Shown here: positions 1-5,961 of the stretch, in pieces
Numbering within the stretch: position 1 is the stretch's first letter
Layout: each line of letters opens with the position of its first letter
NCBI GenBank assembly: GCA_003164275.1
Contig: PLSY01000094.1
Coordinates: 1 to 6,286, forward strand
DNA: 6,286 bases
Reading direction: 5' to 3'
Source: Acidimicrobiaceae bacterium
GTDB taxonomy: Bacteria; Actinomycetota; Acidimicrobiia; Acidimicrobiales; RAAP-2
Position numbers and translations under genes: made by a program
Notes under the pieces: model-generated
The model's database searches: none
Told to the model about the DNA's origin: nothing
What the model saw: only the letters and a program-made list of their open reading frames with translations

Positions 1-923
1 TTGGAGAGGATGGCCCAGGCCTCGTCCACCACCACGATGATCCGGCCCCGGTGCTGGGCTCTCACCGCGCTCTGCAGCCACGCCGCAGCACAGGCCATGA
101 GGACGCCCAGGGCTGGTGAGTGATACACCGAGGACAGGTCGAGGACCACCAAGGGGCCATCCAGCCGGAGACCGGCCGTGGTCGGTCCGTCGAACATGCC
201 GCACAGGTCGCCGTTGACCAGGCGACGGAGCTCGAGGGCCACATCCCGGCCGTCCTCCAAGAGCAGGGCGCGGGTGGTCCGCAGCTCCTCGGACGCGGCG
301 AGACCGGGCGACAGGAGCGCATCGACCACCTGGGGCAGCGTCGGAGCCGGCATCTCGGCTGTCTTGGCCCGCAGGGTGGCCTCCGACAGGGCGGCGTCGA
401 TGGCCGCCCGCTCCCTCGGGAGGAGGTCACGGCCGAGACAGGCCACAGCGAGCGACGTGGTCAGCTGGGCCCTCCGTCGCTGGGCACCATCGGGCCGGTC
501 AGCCTCGGTCTCGGGACCGTGGTCCGGGTCACCGTCGGCAGTGTCGAGCGGGTTGAGTCGGATGGAGCCACCGGGCCTGAGGGCCACCGGTGACACGCCC
601 CAGGCCTCGGCCAGTGGGCCGTACTCCCCTTTTGGGTCGATGACCCAGGCGTGTCGCCCGAAGACGGCCTGGCGCCACAGATACGACTTCACGAACGAGC
701 TCTTCCCCCGGCCTATCTGGCCGATGACGACCATGTTCGGATTGGTGATGACGCCCTGGCGATAGAGGGTGAAGGGGTCGTAGACAAAGGACCCGCCGAG
801 GACGTCCCGTCCGATCAGCACCCCCTCGTGGCCGAGGCCGGCCTCGCCGACCAGCGGGTAGGCCGCGCACAGATGTCGGGTGGTGGCCACATGGGCCGGC
901 ACCCGGGGCTGTCGGGAGCTCAT
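1..923 (-). CDS. VirB4-like T4SS ATPase (C-terminal motor half), 3' end cut by window edge
   Basis: Reading down from 923 gives 307 residues, still open at position 1. It is probably the cytoplasmic ATPase that powers a type IV secretion-like machine. Residues 20-65 hold the entry region typical of VirB4/TraC motors (YDPFTLY 48-54, ITNPN 59-63). Walker A is GQIGRGKS at 68-75 (Lys74), followed by VIDPKGEYGPL at 94-104 and a GGSIRLNPLD segment at 118-127. Walker B is RIIVVVDEAW at 294-303 (Asp300, Glu301). The start is ATG at 923, whose ATGA overlaps the TGA of the upstream SCO6880-like gene; a GGGGG tract (929-933) lies 5 bases upstream as a Shine-Dalgarno-like element. The coupling implies a matched stoichiometry with that partner. 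VirB4 proteins normally carry a long N-terminal domain before Walker A; here only about 67 residues precede it, and the missing part seems to lie at the end of the upstream gene. The motor identity is well supported. The transported substrate is unknown. Confidence 0.93.
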   Translation of the reverse strand, partial: MSSRQPRVPAHVATTRHLCAAYPLVGEAGLGHEGVLIGRDVLGGSFVYDPFTLYRQGVITNPNMVVIGQIGRGKSSFVKSYLWRQAVFGRHAWVIDPKGEYGPLAEAWGVSPVALRPGGSIRLNPLDTADGDPDHGPETEADRPDGAQRRRAQLTTSLAVACLGRDLLPRERAAIDAALSEATLRAKTAEMPAPTLPQVVDALLSPGLAASEELRTTRALLLEDGRDVALELRRLVNGDLCGMFDGPTTAGLRLDGPLVVLDLSSVYHSPALGVLMACAAAWLQSAVRAQHRGRIIVVVDEAWAILS

Positions 924-2452
924 GAAAGCCCCCGGCCCAGGGGGAGCGTGCAGGTGAAGGCGGCATCCTGTTCGCCGTAGAGGAGGCGCAGCTCGATCCT
1001 TGCCTGGCCGGCGGCCTGCTCGACCGCGGCACAGGCCGTCCGGAGCTCGTCTCGGGTATCGGCCGTCACCGTCACGTAGCCCGAGAACCGGTACTGGGCA
1101 TGCCCGTCGGCCAGCTCCCCGTCGCGCTCTTCGACGCTCTCCTTCTCCCGACTGTGACGGGCTGTGACCAGAAATCCGCCACGACGACGGAGCTCGCCGT
1201 CGGCCAGGTCGGCCGTCCGTGCCTGGGCCACCTGGCGAGCCGCCCGGCTCGGACTCACCGGCTCCATGACCAGTGCGATGGAGCGACGCAACGGCGAGAA
1301 CATCAAGGGGCCGAGGAAATCAGGGGTAACATCGACCCGAGGCCACTCGGCGATCCAATATGTGGCGTGCCATGTCCCATCGGCGCGGATGGCGTCCCAC
1401 TCGGTCTCGACACCCATCGGCCACGGCCAGGTCGAATCCGGCTTCGTCTCGGGAGCTTCCGACGTGCCGCCGGTGCCGCCGGCCCAGGTGGCGGCCAGCA
1501 CCCTCGCCAATGCGGCCGGCCCGAGCACGCCCTCAACGGAGATATCGGCACCGTCCAGGGCTCGATGGAGGGAGTGCATCTCCCGGGCCAGGACAGCGGT
1601 GGCGCCAGTGATCCCACCGCCGGAGGCCCGGATGGAGCGCGAGGCGTGCGACCGATGCACTGAGACGGCCACCAGCACCTGGTGCCGTCGGGTCACTGGG
1701 GAGGACTCGTCGACGAGTGCCCCATAGGACTGACCGGCAGCCGATTCATGGCCGAGGACGGCGTGGTCGTGCCAGTGACGACGCACCGCTCCCCCGTCAT
1801 CGGGCCCGGAGGACTCCAGCCATTGAAGGCGATGGACCTCGGAACCCTCCCTCGCCACTGCGGCCAGCACCCGGGCCCATGAGGCGATGCGGGCATCCTG
1901 GTCGCCGGGGCCGAGCAGGGCGAAGCCGTGACCTCGCACGATCATGACCGCCGTCACCGTTCTCGATGGACCATCGACCAGGATTCCCGCCGGCGAGTCG
2001 GCGGGCTCCGGGGCAAACGGCATCTCGAAGAGCGACACCCCGTCGAACGGCGACCGGCGTCGGCCCGCCCAGCCCGGTCTCGGAGACAGGACGGCGAGGG
2101 CCTCCGAGCCAGTTGGCCGCACTGACAGGCGATGACCCTCGCTCGGGGCGAAGGCCAGCTGTCGGTGACCTCCAGCAACGGTCGCCCACCACCACCGGAC
2201 GGCCAGGGGGAGCCACTGCTCGCCGGTTCGACCGGAGATGGGCCAAAAGGCCAAGGCCACCCCGAGGCCGGTGGAGCCGAGGGCCACGAGGATCCCACCG
2301 ACCGAGGGCTGCGAGCGCACGGCCAGCACGGCCAGCAACAGACCAGCGGCCACCGCGGCGATCTGGCCGCCACGCCATCCGGCCACCACTCCCCGGCGCT
2401 CCAACGGGGAGAACCGGTAGCGCACCCGCTCCGTCCCGGTCCGTTCAACCAT
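920..2452 (-). CDS. SCO6880-family T4SS membrane protein (PrgI-like helices plus VirB4-N-like domain)
   Basis: 510 residues from ATG 2452. The N-terminus has RYRFSPLERRG (11-21), then two predicted membrane helices at about 29-45 and 52-73 ending in the AFWPISGRT motif (68-76). This is the layout I recall for the actinobacterial SCO6880 family, related to PrgI of conjugation systems. The rest is soluble: a Trp-rich part (342-371, ending IAEWPR), FLGPLMFSP (379-387), GGFLVTAR (425-432) and, at the C-terminus, YVTVTA (459-464) and LLYGEQDAAFTCTLPLGRGL (490-509). This C-terminal section resembles the N-terminal domain of VirB4/CagE/TrbE proteins, which usually ends just before the ATPase domain; here the next gene encodes that ATPase. 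A GTG at 2467 would add five residues, but ATG 2452 is preferred because GAGG lies about 9 bases before it. The gene overlaps the upstream VirB6-like gene by 8 bases and the next gene by 4. Likely role: inner-membrane scaffold coupling the channel to the motor. Confidence 0.87.
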   Translation of the reverse strand: MVERTGTERVRYRFSPLERRGVVAGWRGGQIAAVAAGLLLAVLAVRSQPSVGGILVALGSTGLGVALAFWPISGRTGEQWLPLAVRWWWATVAGGHRQLAFAPSEGHRLSVRPTGSEALAVLSPRPGWAGRRRSPFDGVSLFEMPFAPEPADSPAGILVDGPSRTVTAVMIVRGHGFALLGPGDQDARIASWARVLAAVAREGSEVHRLQWLESSGPDDGGAVRRHWHDHAVLGHESAAGQSYGALVDESSPVTRRHQVLVAVSVHRSHASRSIRASGGGITGATAVLAREMHSLHRALDGADISVEGVLGPAALARVLAATWAGGTGGTSEAPETKPDSTWPWPMGVETEWDAIRADGTWHATYWIAEWPRVDVTPDFLGPLMFSPLRRSIALVMEPVSPSRAARQVAQARTADLADGELRRRGGFLVTARHSREKESVEERDGELADGHAQYRFSGYVTVTADTRDELRTACAAVEQAAGQARIELRLLYGEQDAAFTCTLPLGRGLS

Positions 2453-4115
2453 TGCCGCCGACCTCACGCTCGGGCCGGGAGGTGCTGGTCGGACGAGGGG
2501 GGTCGAGGGGGGTCGTCACCAACCTCGGGCCGAGATGGTCGTAGCCCAGGAAGTCGGCATGCCTGGCTGCCGACTGGCGAGGTAGGGGGCGGAGCGTCGA
2601 CTCTCTCGGAGCAACGTCTGTCGCGCCACGCCCGGCCGACTCCGGGGTTCCGAGGCCTGGTGGTGGCGATCCGAGGATGACCGATGACACGACTGGGGAG
2701 GTACTGGCCCCGAGGGGCTCCGGTCCCTCGTCGTCGAACACCCCTTCAGCGATCCTGCCGATGGCACTCGCTTCGGGGTGGATCGGCCACATCGGGATTC
2801 CATGGCCGGGCGGTTCGGTAGTACCGACGCCGGTCAGGTCGGCCGAGGACGGACCGAGGTCAGGGCCGGCCGGTCCGCCGTCACCACCCGGGCCCCCGGT
2901 AGGGCTCGGGCCACCGCTACCCCCGGTCGGTCCACGGCCGACCGCTCCGGACGCGGTCGCCGAGGACAGGCTCCCCCTGACCGCCCGGCCCATGGCCCCG
3001 CCTGCAGACCCGGCGGCCGAACCGGCCAGAGCACCGGCGTTGACCATGCGCATGGCATCGAGGGCCAGGCCCTTGGCCGGGGTGGTCACCGCATGACGGG
3101 CCCTCTGGCCGAGGCCCTCCAGATGGCCGACCGCACCCGCTTCGACGAAAGGCAGCAGACGGAACAGCGCCCACGGGGCAAAGGCCGACAACAAGAGCAG
3201 GGCGGCACCCCCGAGGACGGCGGCGAACCCTCCATCAGTGCTCGTGCCGGTGACGGTGGCTGACGTGCTCGGATCTGAGCCGGTGCCGGCGGCCAGGGCA
3301 CCGGCGGCCAGGCTCAGCACTGAGACGATGACGAACTTGCCCAGGATCAGCGCCACCAGGGTGTCGACCAGCCGACGGCTCCAGTGGGCGATGGCCGGCC
3401 AGGCCAGGCTGGCCAGGGCCAGAGGCAGGAACAGGACGGCGACATAGACGGCAGACGCTCGGATGAGTAGCTCCACCCAGACCATGACTGCTCCGCACAC
3501 CACGGCGAGGGCCCCGAGGAACAGGACGAAGGCCGGTGCTCCGGTCTGGCCGGCGGCCTGGGCCCCCGACAGGTCAAGGGTGACGGCGGACATGAAGTGG
3601 CCGGTGTCGAGTCCCGCCCCGTGAGCGACGGCCGCGCTCATGGCATCGGTAACCGCCAGCCCGAGCTGCACCAGCTTCACGGCCACCGCCGTCAACAGCA
3701 CGGCCAAGGGCACGTTGACGAGCACCGAGCGGAGCAGCATCGAGGCGTTCTGCCGATAGATCGCCTGGATGATCCCCACCAGCAACATCGGGATGATGAG
3801 GATGCCCGACAGTTCGGCCATGGTGGCGTAGTGGGCGGTGAACCAGGACGCCCCGAGGTCGATGCCCGTGATCTCGCCCAGCACCGAGCCAATCTGGGTG
3901 AGCAGCCAGGCCGCCCCATCGGCAACCCAGGAGCCGAGGGAGTTGAGCACGCTGTCGACCCCGAAGCCGGCGACCGACGAGAGGGCCGATCCGGCCACGC
4001 TCGACACACCCGAGGCGATCTGACACACCGGCCCGAGGCCGGCACCGGCCAGGGCGGCCGCCGCCGACGGGCACGCGGTGCCGGGAATGGACGGAAGGGC
4101 ACTGACGACGGTCAT
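2445..4115 (-). CDS. VirB6/TrbL-like polytopic membrane protein of an actinobacterial T4SS
   Basis: 556 residues from ATG 4115. An AGGGGG element at 4125-4130 lies 9 bases upstream, and the start falls one base after the stop of the preceding gene. Predicted membrane helices by eye: about 101-120, 129-153, 194-217, 218-240, 252-278 and 297-321. Between them, WSRRLVDTLVALILGKFVI (245-263) is the kind of charged-to-hydrophobic stretch seen in TrbL/VirB6 channel proteins. It is followed by APWALFRLLPFVE (313-325) and HLEG (331-334), which I associate with the SCO6881-type proteins found next to SCO6880. From about 390 to 440 the protein becomes very rich in Gly, Pro and Ser; the remaining tail to 556 is hydrophilic, Pro-rich and probably disordered and cytoplasmic. 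Likely role: the inner-membrane channel component of the secretion machine, acting with the neighbouring SCO6880-like protein and VirB4-like ATPase. The membrane-core assignment is firm. Substrate and exact homologue are inferred. Confidence 0.87.
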   Translation of the reverse strand: MTVVSALPSIPGTACPSAAAALAGAGLGPVCQIASGVSSVAGSALSSVAGFGVDSVLNSLGSWVADGAAWLLTQIGSVLGEITGIDLGASWFTAHYATMAELSGILIIPMLLVGIIQAIYRQNASMLLRSVLVNVPLAVLLTAVAVKLVQLGLAVTDAMSAAVAHGAGLDTGHFMSAVTLDLSGAQAAGQTGAPAFVLFLGALAVVCGAVMVWVELLIRASAVYVAVLFLPLALASLAWPAIAHWSRRLVDTLVALILGKFVIVSVLSLAAGALAAGTGSDPSTSATVTGTSTDGGFAAVLGGAALLLLSAFAPWALFRLLPFVEAGAVGHLEGLGQRARHAVTTPAKGLALDAMRMVNAGALAGSAAGSAGGAMGRAVRGSLSSATASGAVGRGPTGGSGGPSPTGGPGGDGGPAGPDLGPSSADLTGVGTTEPPGHGIPMWPIHPEASAIGRIAEGVFDDEGPEPLGASTSPVVSSVILGSPPPGLGTPESAGRGATDVAPRESTLRPLPRQSAARHADFLGYDHLGPRLVTTPLDPPRPTSTSRPEREVGGNG

Positions 4116-4116
4116 T

Positions 4117-4614
4117 TCAGTGCACCCCCTGGCCGGCGTTGAAGAAGAAGCTGACGATCCCGGGCCCGGCCCCGATCAGCAGGGCGGCGAAGCCGGAGAC
4201 GAGCACAGCCCGACGCCCCACGAAGCTCTGCTGATAGTTCTGCCCATGCGATCCGATGGCCCATGCAGCCGCCCCGATGACGAGACCGATGAGGGCGAAG
4301 GCGAGGGCCCAGCTCTGGAGTCCGTTCATCAGGTTCTGGAGCACCTGGCCCCCGGGGAGCGCGCTCGGGTCGGGCTGCATCTTCCAGGCGTCGACGAGAC
4401 GGATCGACATCATCCCGGCCCCCTTCGTTGTCATCGACGCGTCCGTCGACACGAGGAGTCGGCCGGTCCGGAGGGCTTGTCGGCCAACGGGGGCGGTGTG
4501 GTCGATGGCCGCGACCAGACGGGTGGCGATCGAGGGACCGATCGAAGTCAGGAGGCGGAGCGAAGGAACGAGCGGAATGAGCATACCCATCAGCGTACGG
4601 ACAGCTGAGTCCAT
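4117..4614 (-). CDS. Small two-helix membrane protein (DUF6112/VirB2 pilin-like), first visible gene of the T4SS operon
   Basis: The C-terminal core is clear. Residue numbers are from ATG 4614. DPSALPGG (82-89) leads into a helix at about 99-120 (LQSWALAFALIGLVIGAAAW begins it), then GSHGQNYQQSFVGRRAVLVS (121-140), a second helix at about 137-158 and a short FFFNAGQGVH end. Two helices joined by a short polar loop is the topology of VirB2/TrbC pilins, and the NYQQ-GRRAVLV segment matches my memory of DUF6112 proteins beside SCO6880/6881-like genes. The start is uncertain. ATG 4614 has no Shine-Dalgarno sequence but keeps a coding-like stretch: in a 32-codon sample GC was 27, 24 and 20 at codon positions 3, 1 and 2. 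ATG 4413 or 4410 lies behind a good AGGGGG element and would give a protein of about 97-98 residues, closer to the size I expect for the family. TTG 4620 is also open. A single base separates the stop from the VirB6-like start. Confidence 0.66.
   Translation of the reverse strand: MDSAVRTLMGMLIPLVPSLRLLTSIGPSIATRLVAAIDHTAPVGRQALRTGRLLVSTDASMTTKGAGMMSIRLVDAWKMQPDPSALPGGQVLQNLMNGLQSWALAFALIGLVIGAAAWAIGSHGQNYQQSFVGRRAVLVSGFAALLIGAGPGIVSFFFNAGQGVH
4125..4130 (-). promoter_or_regulatory. Ribosome binding site (AGGGGG) of the VirB6-like gene
   Basis: AGGGGG on the minus strand, 9 bases before ATG 4115 and within the last codons of the preceding gene. It fixes the start of the VirB6-like protein and suggests that ribosomes can reload there as well as re-initiate after the neighbouring stop. 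Confidence 0.55.
4419..4425 (-). promoter_or_regulatory. Shine-Dalgarno-like AAGGGGG before alternative starts 4413/4410
   Basis: On the minus strand AAGGGGG lies 5 bases before ATG 4413 and 8 bases before ATG 4410, inside the longer reading of the small membrane-protein gene. The same AGGGGG core precedes the next gene, the VirB6-like one (4125-4130). It may therefore mark the true start of the small protein. By chance alone G-runs are common in this DNA, so the support is moderate. Confidence 0.4.
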
Positions 4615-4722
4615 TTTCAATGCATTTCATGTATTTTCATGTATGGGTTTCGTACCCCTCAGTGGCGGGGTTTCCCATGCAATGAATCGCAGCGCAGTCA
4701 CCGCGCCTGTCATGCTGTTGCC
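4615..4722. promoter_or_regulatory. Divergent intergenic promoter region between T4SS operon and senX3-regX3-like operon
   Basis: This is the only non-coding stretch in the window and must hold promoters for both diverging operons unless they start farther away. Its left third is AT-rich and contains the 10-bp tandem repeats. The middle contains overlapping short inverted repeats: GGGT/ACCC at 4645-4648 and 4654-4657, ACCCC/GGGGT at 4654-4658 and 4667-4671, and ATGGG/CCCAT at 4643-4647 and 4674-4678. I cannot assign convincing -35 and -10 boxes on either strand. CATGCT (4711-4716) sits at the right distance to be a weak -10 for a leaderless transcript starting at GTG 4723. If the small membrane protein starts at 4410 instead of 4614, the non-coding region grows to about 312 bases. 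Confidence 0.6.
4625..4644. repeat. Perfect tandem 10-bp direct repeat, putative operator
   Basis: TTTCATGTAT occurs twice head to tail (4625-4634 and 4635-4644) with no mismatch. The adjacent TTTCAATGCA (4615-4624) is a degenerate third unit sharing the TTTCA half. The period is one helical turn, so a protein would meet each copy on the same DNA face, as OmpR/PhoB-family regulators do at direct-repeat sites. The block is AT-rich in otherwise very GC-rich DNA. It lies just upstream of ATG 4614 of the secretion operon and about 80 bases before the kinase start. Its operator role is inferred. Confidence 0.7.
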
Positions 4723-5961
4723 GTGAAGTCGTACGTGATCGGGTACATCGTGTTGGGCGTTGTGGCCGTCATCGCCATCTTCATCGCCGCTCGACTGGGT
4801 CGCCGTACCGGGAGACGAGCCCTTCAGCAGCGCCTCACCGCCCTGTCCAACCGCCTCGGTGTCGAGCCGCCCGACGAGGGCACCGTGGACTCGGTGCTCA
4901 TGCACTTGGAGCGGGTGACCGGTGAGGCCGCCGAGGCGGTGACCGAGGCCAGCTCCGACGCCATCCGGCTCCGCCGGGCCCTCGACACGCTGCCTCAGGG
5001 CGTGATCGTGTGCAACGAGAACGGTGAGATCGCCTTCCGCAATGCACGGGCCGTGGCCCTCATGAACAACCGGCATGGTGACGCCCTGGCCGCCCAGGCG
5101 GTCACCGACCTCTTGGAGAGCGCCTGGGTCGACGGCTCGGCCGAGCGGACCCTCGACCTCTACGGGCCACCCCGCCAGACCCTGACGGTGAGCACCCGAC
5201 TGATCGATGACGGCAGACGCCCCCTCGGCGTGATCGCCATCATCGAGGACGTGTCGGAACGGAGGCGCCTGGAGGAGATCCGACGCGACTTCGTGGCCAA
5301 CGTCAGTCACGAGCTGAAGACGCCCATGGGGGCCCTCGGCCTGTTGGCCGAGACGCTGACCATCGAGGCCGATCCGTCGGTGGCGCAACGGCTGGCCTCC
5401 CGGATACACAACGAGGCCTTCCGGGTCTCCCGCATCATCGACGACCTCTTGGACCTGAGCCGGATCGAGTCCGAAGAGGACCCGCCGAGAGAGCCGATCT
5501 ACGTCAACCTGATCATGGCCGAGGCGGTGGAGCGGGTACGGTCGGCGGCCGAGCACCGACGGGTGACCATCGAGCTCAACGAGCCGAATCCACCTATCCA
5601 CGTAGTCGGCGACCGACGCCAGCTGGTGTCAGCCATACACAGCCTGCTGGAGAACGCCGTCACCTTCTCGTACGAGAACGGACTCGTGCGGGTGGCAGCC
5701 CGACAGGTCGAAGGCGAGATACGCCTCACCGTCGCCGACACCGGGGTCGGCATCCCCACCCGCGACTTGGAGCGGATCTTCGAACGCTTCTATCGTGTCG
5801 ACCACGGACGCAGCCGCGACTCGGGCGGCACCGGCCTCGGGCTCTCCATCGTCCGCCACGTGGCGAGCAACCACCAAGGTCGTGTCGAGGTCGACTCCCG
5901 AGAGGGAGAGGGCTCGACGTTCACCCTCATCCTCCCCACCCCACCGGAGTACGCAGCATGA
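4723..5961 (+). CDS. senX3: SenX3-like membrane sensor histidine kinase (TM-PAS-HisKA-HATPase)
   Basis: 412 residues from GTG 4723. A single strong membrane helix spans about residues 5-24, with a basic stop (RRTGRR) at 27-32 and no extracytoplasmic domain. A linker and a PAS-like sensor fold follow (about 85-178: LPQGVIVCNENGEIAFRNA, then GVIAIIEDVSERRRLEE). The HisKA box is FVANVSHELKTP (190-201) with phospho-acceptor His196. The ATP-binding domain has an N box with Asn311 (LLENAV), G1 DTGVGIP (339-345), F box FERFYRVD (353-360) and G2 GGTGLGL (368-374). All catalytic motifs are intact, and length and layout match SenX3, which in mycobacteria senses phosphate limitation through the Pst/PhoU system and phosphorylates RegX3. 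An upstream ATG at 4639 would add 28 residues, but the added sequence is Arg-, His- and Cys-rich and unlike a membrane-protein N-terminus. GTG 4723 has no visible Shine-Dalgarno sequence, so a leaderless message is possible. The gene is translationally coupled to the regulator. Confidence 0.9.
   Translation: MKSYVIGYIVLGVVAVIAIFIAARLGRRTGRRALQQRLTALSNRLGVEPPDEGTVDSVLMHLERVTGEAAEAVTEASSDAIRLRRALDTLPQGVIVCNENGEIAFRNARAVALMNNRHGDALAAQAVTDLLESAWVDGSAERTLDLYGPPRQTLTVSTRLIDDGRRPLGVIAIIEDVSERRRLEEIRRDFVANVSHELKTPMGALGLLAETLTIEADPSVAQRLASRIHNEAFRVSRIIDDLLDLSRIESEEDPPREPIYVNLIMAEAVERVRSAAEHRRVTIELNEPNPPIHVVGDRRQLVSAIHSLLENAVTFSYENGLVRVAARQVEGEIRLTVADTGVGIPTRDLERIFERFYRVDHGRSRDSGGTGLGLSIVRHVASNHQGRVEVDSREGEGSTFTLILPTPPEYAA

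Noticed and set aside
120..765. Plus-strand open frames opposite the VirB4-like ATPase
   Set aside because: The minus-strand frame carries Walker A, Walker B and other family motifs; the plus-strand frames are Arg- and Ser-rich with no motif.
529..1032. Minus-strand open frame spanning the SCO6880-like/ATPase junction, considered as a separate gene
   Set aside because: It is in a different frame from both real genes, has no motif, and the ATGA junction fully explains the region.
2495..2514. Tandem GAGGGGGGTC repeat with two six-G runs
   Set aside because: It lies inside the Pro-rich tail of the VirB6-like protein (TTPLDPPRP) and is best explained by proline codons; phase variation through the G runs cannot be excluded but nothing supports it.
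1966..2680. Plus-strand open frames across the SCO6880-like and VirB6-like gene junction
   Set aside because: They cross the boundary of two well-supported minus-strand genes and translate to low-complexity Arg/Pro/Gly sequence.
3286..3313. Short direct repeat GCCGGCGGCCAGGG-like
   Set aside because: It encodes the LAAGALAAG segment of a membrane helix and reflects Ala/Gly codons rather than a regulatory element.
4639..4722. Upstream ATG 4639 as the start of the sensor kinase
   Set aside because: The added 28 residues are Arg-, His- and Cys-rich and unlike a membrane-protein N-terminus, and the ATG lies inside the second copy of the operator-like repeat; GTG 4723 places the membrane helix right at the N-terminus as in SenX3.
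4627..5601. Long open frame antisense to the sensor kinase (324 codons, minus strand)
   Set aside because: It mirrors the GC-rich codon pattern of the kinase, whose motifs are complete; the antisense product shows no recognisable domain and is Gly-, His- and Asp-rich, as expected for a shadow frame.
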